Positions 1-10,011 are shown, counted from the first letter of the stretch. The stretch is DNA of 64,000 bases from Afipia sp. (GCA_024508675.1 JANINQ010000021.1:186001-250000), one strand, 5' to 3'. Notes: a model not told the origin generated them from the sequence alone. Program-made: numbers and translations.

Positions 1-1122
1 AAGCGCTGTATCGAGCGTCGCATCACTCTTCGAGAAACAGAACCGCACAACCGAGGTCACATGGTTCTCTTCGTAGAAGGCAGACACAGGAATAGCGGCA
101 ACCTTGTGCTCGTGCACAATGCGCTTGCAGAATTCCACGTCGCTCTCGTTGAGCCCGAGCGGCGCGAGGTCGACATTGAGAAAGTACGTGCCTTGCGACT
201 GCAGCACCGGGAAGCCGAGACCGGCCAACCCCTTGCTCAGGCGATCGCGGCTGCGCGCCAGCTCTGCCCGCATCTGATGGAAGTATTCGTCCGGCTTGCC
301 GAGGCCGTAGGCGACGGCGACCTGAAGATTCGGCGCAGTTGTGAAGGTGATGAACTGATGTGCCTTGGCGAGCACACGCAGGATATGCGGCGCGGCGCAT
401 ACGAACCCGATCTTCCAGCCGGTCAGTCCGAAAATCTTTCCTGCGGAGCCGATCTTCACCGTGCGATCCCGCATGCCCGGAATCGTGATCAGCGGAATGT
501 GCTCCCGGCCGTCAAACACCACATGCTCCCAGACCTCGTCGCAAATGGCGATCAGATTGTGTTCCTGGCAGATCCGCCCCAGCATTTCGAGGTCTTCGCG
601 CGGATAGACCACCGCTGCCGGATTGAGCGGATTGTTCAGGATCACATAACGCGTCTTCGGCGTAATGGCCGCGCGGATCGCCTCTTCAGGCAAACGCCAG
701 TGCGGCGGCTCCAAGCGCAGGAATTTCGGAATGCCGCCCGCCAGTCGGATGATCGGAACGTAGGAATCGTACATCGGCTGAAACAGCAGGACTTCATCGC
801 CCGGCTGGACGAGGCCGAGGATTGATCCCGTCAGCGCTTCCGTGGCGCCCGAGGTCACCATCACCTCGCTCATGGGATCGAGCTGCAGGCTGTGCCAATG
901 CGCGTAATGCTTGGCGATGGCCTGACGCAGCTCGGGAATCCCCATCATCGAGGGATATTGATTGTAGCCGTTCAGAACCGCATCGGCGGCCTTCTGCCTG
1001 ACATCGAGCGGACCCGGATCTTCCGGAAAACCCTGGCCGAGATTGATGGCGTTGAGGTCACGCGCGGCCTGCGACATGACGTCGAAAATGGTGTTCGGCA
1101 GGTCCGCGAAAATCGGGTTCAC
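1..1122 (-). CDS. PLP-dependent aminotransferase, class I/II (partial, C-terminus outside window)
   Basis: I translated this frame directly from the minus strand. It gives 374 residues with no stop before the window edge. It is a fold-type I PLP aminotransferase of the kynurenine/methionine aminotransferase type. Early residues carry the substrate-side motif NLGQGFPEDPGP. The cofactor lysine lies in SAGKIFGLTGWK (K229). NNPLNPAAVVY and the CDEVWEHVVFDG segment carry the PLP-ring asparagine and aspartate. The GTG at 1122 is preferred because it gives the MNPIFADLP start usual for close homologues, with AGGCGG about ten bases upstream. An in-frame ATG further upstream would overlap the rhodanese gene. 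The start lies 5 bases after the rhodanese stop, so the two are probably co-transcribed. The amino donor cannot be told from sequence. Confidence 0.9.
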   Translation of the reverse strand, partial: MNPIFADLPNTIFDVMSQAARDLNAINLGQGFPEDPGPLDVRQKAADAVLNGYNQYPSMMGIPELRQAIAKHYAHWHSLQLDPMSEVMVTSGATEALTGSILGLVQPGDEVLLFQPMYDSYVPIIRLAGGIPKFLRLEPPHWRLPEEAIRAAITPKTRYVILNNPLNPAAVVYPREDLEMLGRICQEHNLIAICDEVWEHVVFDGREHIPLITIPGMRDRTVKIGSAGKIFGLTGWKIGFVCAAPHILRVLAKAHQFITFTTAPNLQVAVAYGLGKPDEYFHQMRAELARSRDRLSKGLAGLGFPVLQSQGTYFLNVDLAPLGLNESDVEFCKRIVHEHKVAAIPVSAFYEENHVTSVVRFCFSKSDATLDTAL

Positions 1123-1127
1123 GGCAA

Positions 1128-1472
1128 TCAGCCGCCTGTCTTCGATGGCAGCCCGGCAGCCTTCCATCCCAGCATCCCGCCAGCGAGATGCGAGTCATAC
1201 GGCTTGCCCGCGGCTTGCGCGGCCAGCGATGCGGTGACCGAACGCTTGCCGGAGCGACAGGCGAAAACCACCGTCTTGCCCTGCGGATCGGGAATTTCGT
1301 CTGGGTTGAAAGTCGAAAGCGGAAGAACCAGCGCGTTTGGATAGGCTTCCACGGCAACTTCATTCGGCTCGCGAACATCGATCAGGAGATACTTCCCCTG
1401 CTCGATTCCCGCGGCAACTTCTTCCGCCGTCAAATCGTGGACCTTGTCAGCCTGAGACACATCGACCTCCAT
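1128..1472 (-). CDS. single-domain rhodanese-like sulfurtransferase
   Basis: This 114-residue protein is one rhodanese domain and is probably cytoplasmic, with no signal peptide. The active-site loop is ACRSGKRS, with the persulfide-forming cysteine at C72. The IDVREPNE motif near residue 31 and the C-terminal GGMLGWKAAGLP motif are typical of the GlpE/PspE class. It would carry sulfane sulfur from thiosulfate or another donor to an acceptor, but partner and pathway are not evident. It sits directly upstream of the aminotransferase with a 5-base gap, so a shared transcript is likely. The 119 bases between it and kup could hold its promoter. Confidence 0.9.
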   Translation of the reverse strand: MEVDVSQADKVHDLTAEEVAAGIEQGKYLLIDVREPNEVAVEAYPNALVLPLSTFNPDEIPDPQGKTVVFACRSGKRSVTASLAAQAAGKPYDSHLAGGMLGWKAAGLPSKTGG

Positions 1473-1591
1473 CGGGGCGCGCTGCGAAAAGCGATTTCCG
1501 AAAAGCGCACGCGCCCCAAGATTATGCGCGAACCGCGCACAACCTCCCTTTTTGCGCCGGAAAAATCAAGCGCAAGCAAAGGCCTAAGCAA

Positions 1592-3493
1592 TCAAATCGT
1601 GACCTGCGTGCCGACTTCCACAACCCGCCCGGTCGGGATCTGGAAATAGTCCGTGGCATCGTTCGCCGAACGGCTCATGGCGATAAACAGGTGGTCTTGC
1701 CACTTAGGCATGCCGGACTGCGCGGCCGGCTTCAGCGAGCGCCGCGACACGAAGAACGACGTCGACATGATGTCGAACTGCCAACCGAGCTTGCGGGCGA
1801 CCGCCAGCGCTTTCGGGACGTTCGGCGATTCCATAAATCCGAACGACAGCCGGACCGTCGAGAACTTGTCGCTGATGTTCTCCATCTTCACCCGATCCGC
1901 CAGATCGACCCGTGGCGTCTCCGCGGTATGGATAGTCAGGATCACGTTGTGCTCGTGCAGGACCTTGTTGTGCTTCAGGTTGTGCAGCAGAGCCGTCGGC
2001 ACATATCCGGGATCGCTGGTCAGGAAAACCGCCGTACCCTTGACGATGTGCGGCGGCCGCTTTTCGAGACTTTTGATGAGATCGAGCAGCGGCACTTCGG
2101 TGCGCCGGGTCTTGTTGATCAGGATCGCGGCGCCACGACGCCATGTCCAGATCAGGCCAGCCATCATGATTCCGAACAGCACCGGCACCCAAGCGCCCTG
2201 CAGCAGCTTCAAAAGGTTGGCGGTGAGGAATGTCAGATCGATTACCACCAGAGGCAGGATCAGTGCAGCGGCGGTGGCGGCACGCCAGTTCCAGAGCTTC
2301 CAGATCACGACGAAACACATGATGCCGTCGCAAACCATCGTGGTCGAGACGGCGATGCCGTAAGCCGATGCTAGGCCGCTTGAAGTGCGGAACAGGCCGA
2401 CCAGCAGCAGCACGCCGATCAGAAGCATGATGTTGACGCGCGGCAGATAAATCTGGCCCGCATGCGATTCCGACGTGTAGCGAACTTCGAAGCGCGGCAG
2501 CAGACCGAGCTGAATTGCCTGCCGCACCAGCGAGAAGGCGCCCGTGATCACCGCCTGGCTCGCAATCACTGTCGCAGCCGTCGCAAGACAGATCAGCGGG
2601 ACGAGCACACTGTCCGGCACCATGCGATAGAATGGATTCTCGATCGCCTCTGGGTGCGACAGAACTAGCGCGCCCTGCCCGAAATAATTGAGCAACAGGC
2701 ACGGCAGCACGAAATAAAACCATGCCGTCTGAATTGGCTTGCGGCCAAAGTGGCCAAGGTCGGCGTAGAGAGCTTCGCCGCCGGTCACGGCCAGAAACAC
2801 CGCGCCGAGAATGACCAGACCGATCACACCATGGGTCAGCAAGAACTGGACGGCAAAAATCGGATTGATCGCATGCACGATGCCGGGATCGTCGCTGATA
2901 TGCATCAGGCCCATCACGCCCAGCGTCAAAAACCAGACGATCATCACCGGGCCGAAAGCGCTGGCCACCATGGCGGTGCCCCTGCTCTGGACCGCGAACA
3001 GGCAAACCAGAATGACGATGGCCATCGGAACGACCACATGCTCAAGCGCAGGCGCTGCGATCTTCAGGCCTTCGACTGCGGAGAGCACCGAAATCGCCGG
3101 CGTGATCATGGCGTCGCCGAGGAACATCGATCCGCCGATCACGCCAAGCGCCAGAAGCAGCCAGCTACGGCGTCCAAGCGCCCGCTGACCGAGTGCCATC
3201 AGGGAAAGCGTCCCGCCTTCGCCGTTGTTGTCGGCCCGCAGCAACAGCAGGACATACTTGATCGTCACAACGACGATCAGCGACCACAGAATCAGCGAAA
3301 GCACGCCAAGCACGATCTCGCGGGAAACCGCTCCGCCATTCGAAGCGTTGTGGACCGCCTCGCGAAAGGCATACAGCGGCGACGTACCGATGTCGCCGAA
3401 CACAACGCCAATACTTCCGAGGGTAAGAGCCCAAAAGCCGGTGGTTACCGGCACCTCTTGGGGCGTATCGGCAGGTAAATCGCTGGCAGCCAT
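1592..3493 (-). CDS. kup: Kup-family potassium uptake permease
   Basis: This is a low-affinity K+/H+ symporter of the inner membrane. The N-terminus has the Kup signature [21 protein letters not shown]. About twelve hydrophobic segments follow in the first 430 residues, then a cytoplasmic C-terminal domain. An in-frame GTG at 3547 would add 18 residues. I prefer the ATG at 3493 (633 residues) because it gives the MAASDLPAD start seen in relatives and leaves the usual short tail before the first membrane segment. Ribosome-site evidence is weak for both. The gene is followed by rhodanese after 119 bases and preceded by the MotB-like gene, whose stop is at 3649. Confidence 0.93.
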   Translation of the reverse strand: MAASDLPADTPQEVPVTTGFWALTLGSIGVVFGDIGTSPLYAFREAVHNASNGGAVSREIVLGVLSLILWSLIVVVTIKYVLLLLRADNNGEGGTLSLMALGQRALGRRSWLLLALGVIGGSMFLGDAMITPAISVLSAVEGLKIAAPALEHVVVPMAIVILVCLFAVQSRGTAMVASAFGPVMIVWFLTLGVMGLMHISDDPGIVHAINPIFAVQFLLTHGVIGLVILGAVFLAVTGGEALYADLGHFGRKPIQTAWFYFVLPCLLLNYFGQGALVLSHPEAIENPFYRMVPDSVLVPLICLATAATVIASQAVITGAFSLVRQAIQLGLLPRFEVRYTSESHAGQIYLPRVNIMLLIGVLLLVGLFRTSSGLASAYGIAVSTTMVCDGIMCFVVIWKLWNWRAATAAALILPLVVIDLTFLTANLLKLLQGAWVPVLFGIMMAGLIWTWRRGAAILINKTRRTEVPLLDLIKSLEKRPPHIVKGTAVFLTSDPGYVPTALLHNLKHNKVLHEHNVILTIHTAETPRVDLADRVKMENISDKFSTVRLSFGFMESPNVPKALAVARKLGWQFDIMSTSFFVSRRSLKPAAQSGMPKWQDHLFIAMSRSANDATDYFQIPTGRVVEVGTQVTI

Positions 3494-3628
3494 GATCGAC
3501 GAAAACGCCCTGACGGTGTCTTTGATCCCGGCTAGCCCGGTGATCACTTGAGAGTGGCGCTTCTTATATCACTGCCATCCGATGTCCACTGCGACACTAG
3601 CATGGAACCCCATTAACATCGCATTCGT

Positions 3629-3642
3629 GGTATTTAAATACC
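3629..3642. promoter_or_regulatory. perfect 14-bp AT-rich palindrome upstream of kup
   Basis: GGTATTTAAATACC is a perfect inverted repeat. It lies about 136 bases upstream of the preferred kup start and 7 bases past the MotB-like stop. It could be an operator or part of the kup promoter. It lacks the GC stem and T-run of a Rho-independent terminator. No function is assigned. Confidence 0.3.
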
Positions 3643-3648
3643 CTTAGA

Positions 3649-4476
3649 TTAAGGCTTCAAGTTCGGAGGAAGCGGCGGGTCTTCCCTCATCAGCGTGATG
3701 GTCACACGCCGGTTTGCGGAGAGCGAGGGATCGTCCGGAAAGAGCGGCTGGGTATCGGCCTTCCCGGCCACAGAGAAGACGTGGGAGGTCGGCAGCCCTT
3801 CCCGTTCAAGAATCTGGCGAACCACGTTGGCCCGGTCCGCCGACAGGTCAAAGCCGTCATACCCCGAGCGTGACGGGACGAAACCGGCGGAGGTATGCCC
3901 GACGATGGCCACACGCAGCGGCGTTGCCTTCAGAGGCGCAGCCAGCTTCTGAAGCAGGCGGCGGGTACGCTCCAGAGGCTGCTTGGAGCCATCGGCGAAC
4001 ATCGAGCGGCCGTCCTGATCGACAATCTCGAGGTTCAGTCCCTCCTTGGTCTCCTCGAACATGATGTGCTTGGACAGTTCAGAGATTTCCGGGAGGTCCT
4101 GCAACGCCTGACGCAGCGAAGCCGACGCGAGCGCGAACTCGCGATCGGTCTTCATGCGCGCGCCGGCGATCTTGAACTGATCTTCCTGATCGGGCGTGGG
4201 ATTGTTCGTCGGCTCCTCGGGTGGAACATGCGTGGTGTTCTTCAGCCTTGGCCGGGTCGGAAGTCCGTCGGATTCGATGATGCCGGAGAAGCGCGAATGA
4301 GTCTGGATGCCGAACGCCTCGCGCATCGATCCCGCGACGATCTTCAGCTTGTTGGAATCCTGATTGGAGAACGCCACGAGCATGACGAAGAAGCTCAGCA
4401 GCAGAGCCATCAGGTCGGCGAAGGTCACGAACCAGCCGTGACCACCATGCGCCTCTTCCTTTTTCTTCTTGGCCAT
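3649..4476 (-). CDS. MotB-like stator protein with OmpA peptidoglycan-binding domain
   Basis: This 275-residue protein has a lysine-rich cytoplasmic start (MAKKKKEE) and one membrane helix, TFADLMALLLSFFVML. That helix holds the proton-conducting aspartate (D21) in the MotB-type position. A linker of about 100 residues leads to an OmpA/MotB domain near residues 145-265, with VAIVGHTS and LSADRANVVRQIL as typical peptidoglycan-binding segments. It would pair with the MotA-like protein encoded just upstream to form a proton-driven stator. No flagellar genes are nearby. It could serve a second flagellar motor set, a gliding-type machine or a Tol/Exb-like energiser. Confidence 0.87.
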   Translation of the reverse strand: MAKKKKEEAHGGHGWFVTFADLMALLLSFFVMLVAFSNQDSNKLKIVAGSMREAFGIQTHSRFSGIIESDGLPTRPRLKNTTHVPPEEPTNNPTPDQEDQFKIAGARMKTDREFALASASLRQALQDLPEISELSKHIMFEETKEGLNLEIVDQDGRSMFADGSKQPLERTRRLLQKLAAPLKATPLRVAIVGHTSAGFVPSRSGYDGFDLSADRANVVRQILEREGLPTSHVFSVAGKADTQPLFPDDPSLSANRRVTITLMREDPPLPPNLKP

Positions 4477-4498
4477 CCCGTTGGGTCCGTCTCAGCCG

Positions 4499-5272
4499 TT
4501 ACGCAGGAACAGGCTCGCCCTCTTCATGGCGATGCTTCTCGGGCAGATAGGCCAGCAACATCTCGCGAACGAGGGTCGGAGACTTCGCGTCGCGGATCAT
4601 CAGGATTCCGTCGATGATCAGCGTGCGATTGGTCTCCTCGTCCAGCACCTTGACGTGCAGCTTGTCGGCAATGGGCAGACAGATCAGGTTGGCCACCAGC
4701 GCGCCGTAAAGCGTAGCAAGCAGCGCGACCGCCATGAACGGGCCGAGCTTTGAAGGGTCCGACATGTTCGAGAACATCTGCACCATGCCCAGCAGCGTGC
4801 CGATCATGCCGAATGCCGGCGCGCAGTCGCCGATCGCACGATAGATCTTCGATCCCTCGGTGAGGTGCATCAGAAAATTGTCGCGATCCCGCTCGAGGTT
4901 ATCGCGAATGAATTCGAGATCGTAACCGTCCGCGATATAGCGAATGCCCTTGGCGAGAAATGGATCGTCGGCCTCGATCTTTTCAAGACCAACCGGCCCC
5001 TGCTTGCGCGCGACTTCGGCGATCCGCGCCAGTTCATCAACAAGGTCCCGCGCGGTCAGGCGGCTGATCGTGAAGGCGTACTTTGCGCCAAGCGGCATGC
5101 CATGAAGGATCGCCGACAGCGGAAAGCGGATCAGCGTGGCGGCGAACGAGCCGCCGAAAATGATAATGACGGCGTGGATGTCGTAGAACATCCGGAAATC
5201 GCCGCCCATCAGAATAAGCGTGCAAAGAACGATGACGCCCGCGAGCAACCCGGCTCCGGTAGCGATATCCAT
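4499..5272 (-). CDS. MotA/TolQ/ExbB-family proton channel subunit
   Basis: This 257-residue inner-membrane protein resembles PomA/MotA. It has two N-terminal membrane helices, a cytoplasmic loop of about 110 residues, and two more helices in the region around FGMIGTLLGMVQMF and VALLATLYGALVANLI. These two carry the conserved small and polar residues facing the stator aspartate. The ATG at 5272 is chosen over an in-frame TTG at 5293 because GGAG lies about six bases before it. It ends 22 bases before the MotB-like start, giving the usual motA-motB order. About 260 bases of non-coding sequence upstream could hold the promoter of the pair. Confidence 0.87.
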   Translation of the reverse strand: MDIATGAGLLAGVIVLCTLILMGGDFRMFYDIHAVIIIFGGSFAATLIRFPLSAILHGMPLGAKYAFTISRLTARDLVDELARIAEVARKQGPVGLEKIEADDPFLAKGIRYIADGYDLEFIRDNLERDRDNFLMHLTEGSKIYRAIGDCAPAFGMIGTLLGMVQMFSNMSDPSKLGPFMAVALLATLYGALVANLICLPIADKLHVKVLDEETNRTLIIDGILMIRDAKSPTLVREMLLAYLPEKHRHEEGEPVPA

Positions 5273-5531
5273 GACCGACTCCAACGCAACCAACGGCGCG
5301 ACCCGTTCTGAGCGCGCATCGGAACATTAGGGGGCTGGCCATTAAGGTGGGGTAAAGGTTATCGAATTGATGCCCGCCGCGCGGCGATAAATCACTCTGG
5401 CTTGCCGGAAGCGGTCAAATGGTAGCGGTGCGGGCTCAAGCGGAGCCACATTCGCCGGTTGATCGAAACAAGTTTCAGGAAATTGTTAACCATACGGAGC
5501 GCGTCGCCGCGCCTGGCTATCCTGATAACGA

Positions 5532-6413
5532 TCAGTTCAGGCGGGGCGGACGCTCGTCTTCGACAGGCCCTGCCGCAACATTGAAATCCGGCGCAGCCTG
5601 CGCTGCATGCCCCGGCTCGCTTGCGGCCGCAGCCTCCCGGGCGCGACGCTCATGCGCGCGGTAAGACGACCAGCCGACCGGCAGACTGAGAAGATAGATA
5701 ATCGAACCGCCCGTCAGGAGGTGCCACGGGTAACTGATCAGCACCGCGATGAACAGCACGACCAGCACGACGACCGGCAGCACCATCTCCGGCGCGATCT
5801 TGCCGCCAAGCATCTTGCCGGAGAACACCGGCAACCGCGACACCATCAGGAACGCGATCGACAGGGTGAAGACGGCCGTGATCGGTGCAGGCAGTTGCGG
5901 CGCGCCGATGAACACCAGGTACATCGGCAACAGCACGCACAGCGCGCCCAGCGGCGCAGGCACGCCGGTGAAATAGTTTCCGGCAAAGGCTGGTTTGTTC
6001 GGATCGTCCATCGTGGCGTTGAAACGGGCCAGCCTCAGCCCGCCGCTGATCGCAAAGATCATCGCCGCGATCCAGCCGACATTCTTCAAATCGTGCAACT
6101 GCCAGAAATACAGAATGAGCGCAGGCGCCACGCCGAAATTGACAAAGTCCGCGAGGCTGTCGAGTTCAGCGCCGAAACGGGATTGTCCCTTGATCATGCG
6201 CGCCACACGGCCATCAATGCCGTCAAGGATCGCTGCGAACACGATCGCGCCGAGCGCCAGTTCGTTGCGCCCTTCGATTGACAGCCGGATCGCCGTCAGA
6301 CCGGCGCAGATCGCCAGCAACGTGATGACGTTGGGCACCAGCATCCGGATCGGAATCTGACGAAACCGGCGGCGGCGCAGATCGGGCGTTCTGGAGTCGG
6401 GAAGCATGGTCAT
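5532..6413 (-). CDS. pssA: CDP-diacylglycerol-serine O-phosphatidyltransferase
   Basis: PssA joins CDP-diacylglycerol and serine to make phosphatidylserine at the inner membrane. The CDP-alcohol phosphotransferase motif is complete: DGIDGRVAR, then G81 and the DSLAD segment, with aspartates D64, D67, D85 and D89. Several membrane helices follow, and the last 40 residues are a polar, Ala/Pro-rich tail. It lies 63 bases downstream of psd, so two consecutive steps to phosphatidylethanolamine are encoded together. The start could also be the ATG at 6407. AAGGG in the region just upstream serves either choice. Confidence 0.95.
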   Translation of the reverse strand: MTMLPDSRTPDLRRRRFRQIPIRMLVPNVITLLAICAGLTAIRLSIEGRNELALGAIVFAAILDGIDGRVARMIKGQSRFGAELDSLADFVNFGVAPALILYFWQLHDLKNVGWIAAMIFAISGGLRLARFNATMDDPNKPAFAGNYFTGVPAPLGALCVLLPMYLVFIGAPQLPAPITAVFTLSIAFLMVSRLPVFSGKMLGGKIAPEMVLPVVVLVVLFIAVLISYPWHLLTGGSIIYLLSLPVGWSSYRAHERRAREAAAASEPGHAAQAAPDFNVAAGPVEDERPPRLN

Positions 6414-6476
6414 GGGCCCTTATATAACAATCCCTACCCTGCTTCACCATTGTGGCAAAAAGCCTGCGGCCCTTGG

Positions 6477-7175
6477 TTAATCCAGCCGGTAGCTCCGTCC
6501 GCCGTCGCCAAGCTTGAAATCGGCCAGCACGGTCTCGCCGGCAATGGCGGTCTGGCCTTCCGACACCAGCGCCTTGGCCCCTTCGGGAAGGAAGACATCG
6601 AGCCGCGAACCGAACCGGATCAGCCCGAACCGCTCGCCAGCTCCAAGAACCTGTCCCTCCTTGACGAAGGACACGATGCGGCGCGCCACAAGACCCGCGA
6701 TCTGGATCACGCCGATCCGTCCTGCCGGGGTGGAGATCACGAGCGAATTGCGCTCGTTGTCGTCGCTGGCCTTGTCGAGATCAGCATTCAGAAACTTGCC
6801 TGGGCGATAGGCGATGCGGTCGATGCGCCCGGCCACCGGGCTGCGGTTCACATGGCAGTTGAACACGCTCATGAAGATGGAAATGCGTGGCAGCGGCTTA
6901 TCGCCAAGTCCGAGTTCGGCGGGCGGCACTGCCTGCACGACCATGGACACACGGCCATCCGCGGGCGACACAACGATGCCCTCGCGCACTGGCGTGACGC
7001 GGACAGGATCGCGGAAGAACAGCGCGCACCACACCGTCAGTCCGCAGCCGATCCAGCCGAGCGGCGTCCATATCCAGAACAGGATCAGACTGGCGAAGGC
7101 GAAGGCGCCGATGAAGGGATACCCTTCGGGGTGAATCGGCGGAATTTGATCGCGGATGGACTTCACGACGGACAT
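6477..7175 (-). CDS. psd: phosphatidylserine decarboxylase proenzyme
   Basis: Psd decarboxylates phosphatidylserine to phosphatidylethanolamine. At 232 residues it is the short form common in alphaproteobacteria. One or two membrane helices lie near residues 20-52. The self-cleavage site is RFGSR, and S190 would become the pyruvoyl group of the alpha chain; this replaces the LGST site of the long E. coli-type enzyme. SPADGRV and FNCHVNRSP are conserved Psd motifs holding the aspartate and histidine used in self-processing. It starts 33 bases after the ABC exporter gene and precedes pssA, making a likely three-gene unit. Confidence 0.95.
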   Translation of the reverse strand: MSVVKSIRDQIPPIHPEGYPFIGAFAFASLILFWIWTPLGWIGCGLTVWCALFFRDPVRVTPVREGIVVSPADGRVSMVVQAVPPAELGLGDKPLPRISIFMSVFNCHVNRSPVAGRIDRIAYRPGKFLNADLDKASDDNERNSLVISTPAGRIGVIQIAGLVARRIVSFVKEGQVLGAGERFGLIRFGSRLDVFLPEGAKALVSEGQTAIAGETVLADFKLGDGGRSYRLD

Positions 7176-7208
7176 GAGTTCAAGAACCTGCGTTGAATGT
7201 AACCAAAA

Positions 7209-9182
7209 TTACTCGACCGCTTCCGGCGCTGCGAGCGGATCGTCGACCGGCGGCGGCTCGCGATTGGGCGCGATGTTCTCGTCGGCCATCATGGCCAGCT
7301 TTTCCCGCGCTTCCTGAGCCTCACGTTGCCTGTTCCACATGCTCGCGTAAAGGCCATTTGCCGCCAGAAGCTGTGCGTGGGTGCCGCGCTCGGCAATGCG
7401 GCCCTGATCCAGCACGATAATTTCGTCAGCGCCGACAATGGTGGACAACCGGTGCGCGATCACCAGCGACGTTCGGCCGCGCGCGACTTTCTCAAGCTGT
7501 TCCTGAATTTCCCGTTCGGTGTGACTGTCGAGCGCCGACGTCGCTTCATCCAGAACCAGGATCGGCGGCCCCTTCAGAATGGTGCGGGCGATCGCGACGC
7601 GCTGTTTCTCGCCGCCGGACAATTTCAGGCCGCGCTCGCCGACCTCGGTCTCGTAACCGTGCGGCGACATGCGGATGAAATTGTCGATTTGCGCCATCGA
7701 CGCCGCCTCCTCCACTTCGGCGTCGCTCGCATCCCAGCGGCCGTAGCGAATGTTGTAGCGGATGGTGTCGTTGAACAGCACGGTGTCCTGCGGAACCATG
7801 CCGATGGTGGCGCGCAGCGACGCTTGCGTCACATTGCGGATATCCTGGCCATCGATGGTGATCTTGCCGCCGCTGACGTCATAGAGCCGGAACAGCAGCC
7901 GGGAGATGGTTGACTTGCCCGCGCCCGAAGGGCCGACGATGGCAACGGTCTTCCCAGCCGGCACCTCGAAGGACAGACCTTTCAGGATGGGCCGGTCCGG
8001 ATCGTAGGAAAACTGCACATCCTCGAACCGGACCGTACCGGCCGAAATCTGCAGCGGCTCGGCGTCCGGACCGTCCTTCACTTCCGGATTACGCGACAGC
8101 ACACCGAACATCTTCTCGATGTCGATGATCGCCTGCTTGATCTCGCGATAAACCATGCCCATGAAATTCAGTGGCTGATAGAGCTGGATCATCATGGCAT
8201 TGATCATGACGAAATCGCCGACAGTGTTGGTACCGCTGCGAATGCCCGCCACGCACATCATCATCGTCGCTGTAAGACCGATCGTGAAGATCACCGCCTG
8301 CCCGGTATTGAGTACGGCAAGCGACGTATAGGTGTGAACGCTGGCCCGCTCATAGCGCTCCATGGACTTGTCGTAACGCAGCGCCTCGCGCTCCTCGGCA
8401 CCGAAATACTTCACCGTCTCGTAGTTCAGCAGCGAGTCGATGGCCTTTGTGTTGGCTTCCGTATCGGAGTCGTTCATGCGCCGGCGGATGTCGATCCGCC
8501 ACTCGGTCGCATAGTATGTGAAGGCCATGTAGATCACGACGGTGACGAACGTCACCAGCACATAGCGCCAGTCGAACTGCCACAGCAGCACGCCCATCAT
8601 CAGCGCCAGTTCGACAATGGTCGGCGCGAGTTGCAGGATCACCATGCGCACCATGGTCTCAATCCCGGTGCGTCCCCGCTCCAGTACGCGTGTCAGGCCG
8701 CCGGTCTTGCGCTCGAGATGAAACCGCAGCGACAGTTCATGCATGTGCACGAAGGTGAGATAGGCCAGCTTGCGCACCGCATGCATCGCCACCTTGGCGA
8801 AAAGGCCGTCACGCCATTGCGTCAGCACCATCATGACAATACGGACGACGCCGTAGCTGAGCGTCATGATCAGCGGGGACGCAATCAGCCACAGCATCCA
8901 GTTGGAGGACTGGACCGGCGCAGTATCCGCGCCCGTCAAGGCATCCACGGCCCATTTGAAGGTGAACGGCACGAACAACGTCGCGACCTTGGCGATGAGC
9001 AGCAGCACCATCGACCAGACGACCCGCATCTTGAGGTCGGCGCGATCACCCGGCCAGATATATGGCCACAGGTGCGCGAGCGTCCCGAACATCGTCGCTT
9101 TCTCGGCTTTCAAATCGGCGGGCGTCGGCGGCTTGGCATCATTCGATGCGTCGTCGGGAACGGCAGGATAAAGCTCGGCCAT
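7209..9182 (-). CDS. Atm1/HMT1-type ABC exporter, fused membrane and ATPase domains
   Basis: This 657-residue half-transporter has an N-terminal six-helix domain (roughly 50-350) and a C-terminal ATPase (roughly 390-630). The ATPase shows Walker A GPSGAGKST, signature LKLSGGEKQRVAIART and Walker B ILVLDEATSALD. The long N-terminus and the NYETVKYFGAE segment are characteristic of the Atm1 family, which exports glutathione-linked sulfur or metal conjugates. The conserved aromatic and polar residues of the membrane domain fit this family rather than lipid A exporters. It is first in a likely operon with psd and pssA. A link to lipid synthesis is only positional. Confidence 0.88.
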   Translation of the reverse strand: MAELYPAVPDDASNDAKPPTPADLKAEKATMFGTLAHLWPYIWPGDRADLKMRVVWSMVLLLIAKVATLFVPFTFKWAVDALTGADTAPVQSSNWMLWLIASPLIMTLSYGVVRIVMMVLTQWRDGLFAKVAMHAVRKLAYLTFVHMHELSLRFHLERKTGGLTRVLERGRTGIETMVRMVILQLAPTIVELALMMGVLLWQFDWRYVLVTFVTVVIYMAFTYYATEWRIDIRRRMNDSDTEANTKAIDSLLNYETVKYFGAEEREALRYDKSMERYERASVHTYTSLAVLNTGQAVIFTIGLTATMMMCVAGIRSGTNTVGDFVMINAMMIQLYQPLNFMGMVYREIKQAIIDIEKMFGVLSRNPEVKDGPDAEPLQISAGTVRFEDVQFSYDPDRPILKGLSFEVPAGKTVAIVGPSGAGKSTISRLLFRLYDVSGGKITIDGQDIRNVTQASLRATIGMVPQDTVLFNDTIRYNIRYGRWDASDAEVEEAASMAQIDNFIRMSPHGYETEVGERGLKLSGGEKQRVAIARTILKGPPILVLDEATSALDSHTEREIQEQLEKVARGRTSLVIAHRLSTIVGADEIIVLDQGRIAERGTHAQLLAANGLYASMWNRQREAQEAREKLAMMADENIAPNREPPPVDDPLAAPEAVE

Positions 9183-9398
9183 TAAACGTCAGTCGCCTTG
9201 AGGCCAAAGCAGGCCTGATGCTGCGCGAGGTGCCTATCGGGGGTTGCAATCATGCCCGGTCATATAGAGTGTTTGGCCGGATTTCGCACCCGCTCCGGCT
9301 GATTCTTTTCCCGAAAACAGCCTATTTGGAGAACTATCCACCTTGCAGCGCAAGAGGTGCGTCTTGAAGATGTCGCAGGAAATAGCCACATAACAGCT

Positions 9399-10004
9399 AT
9401 GAATACGATTAAGAACGTCTGCGTCTATTGCGGTTCCGGCCCCGGTACCAATCCCGAATTCGTTAATGCGGCCACGGCCTTTGGCAAGTCCCTCGCCGAT
9501 AACGGCGTTGGCCTCGTCTATGGCGGCGGCTCGGTCGGCCTGATGGGTGCGGTCGCGGCCGGCGCTCTCGCCAATGGCGGCAAGGTGACCGGCATCATCC
9601 CCACATTCCTGACCCGGCGCGAGCATGTGCTGAAGGACGCACAGGAACTCATCATCACCAAGGACATGCACGAGCGCAAACAGCTCATGTTCGAGCATTC
9701 CGATGCCTTCGTCGCCTTCCCCGGCGGCGTCGGCACCCTCGAAGAGCTTGTCGAGCAGATGACCTGGTCGCAGCTCGGCCGCCACAGCAAGCCGATCCTG
9801 CTCGCCAACATCGACGGGTTCTGGAATCCCCTGCTCGCGCTGATCGATCACATGAAGCGAACGGAATTCATCCGGGCCAATCTGTGGGTCGATGTTCTGA
9901 CCGTCGACCGGGTCGAGGACATTCTGCCGACGCTGCAGCGTGTCGCGGCAGACGTGCCCGAGGCCGAGAAGCTGATGGACAATCACGTGGCCGGGCGGCT
10001 GTAA
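9399..10004 (+). CDS. LOG-family protein (cytokinin riboside 5'-monophosphate phosphoribohydrolase-like)
   Basis: This 201-residue cytosolic protein has the two LOG signatures, GGGSVGLMGAVA and PGGVGTLEELVE, the second with the catalytic arginine/glutamate environment of the family. LOG enzymes cleave nucleoside monophosphates at the N-glycosidic bond; several bacterial members release free cytokinin bases, others act as general nucleotide hydrolases. The ATG at 9399 gives the standard MNTIKNVCVYCGSG start. An in-frame GTG at 9357 lacks a ribosome site. It is divergent from the Atm1-like gene across about 215 bases and ends 7 bases from the convergent VOC gene. Confidence 0.9.
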   Translation: MNTIKNVCVYCGSGPGTNPEFVNAATAFGKSLADNGVGLVYGGGSVGLMGAVAAGALANGGKVTGIIPTFLTRREHVLKDAQELIITKDMHERKQLMFEHSDAFVAFPGGVGTLEELVEQMTWSQLGRHSKPILLANIDGFWNPLLALIDHMKRTEFIRANLWVDVLTVDRVEDILPTLQRVAADVPEAEKLMDNHVAGRL

Positions 10005-10011
10005 TCACCCG

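Noticed and set aside
1337-2374. 345-codon open frame on the plus strand opposite kup
   Set aside because: It lies antisense to a clear Kup protein, has an Arg/His-rich composition typical of GC-rich antisense frames, and has no domain or ribosome site.
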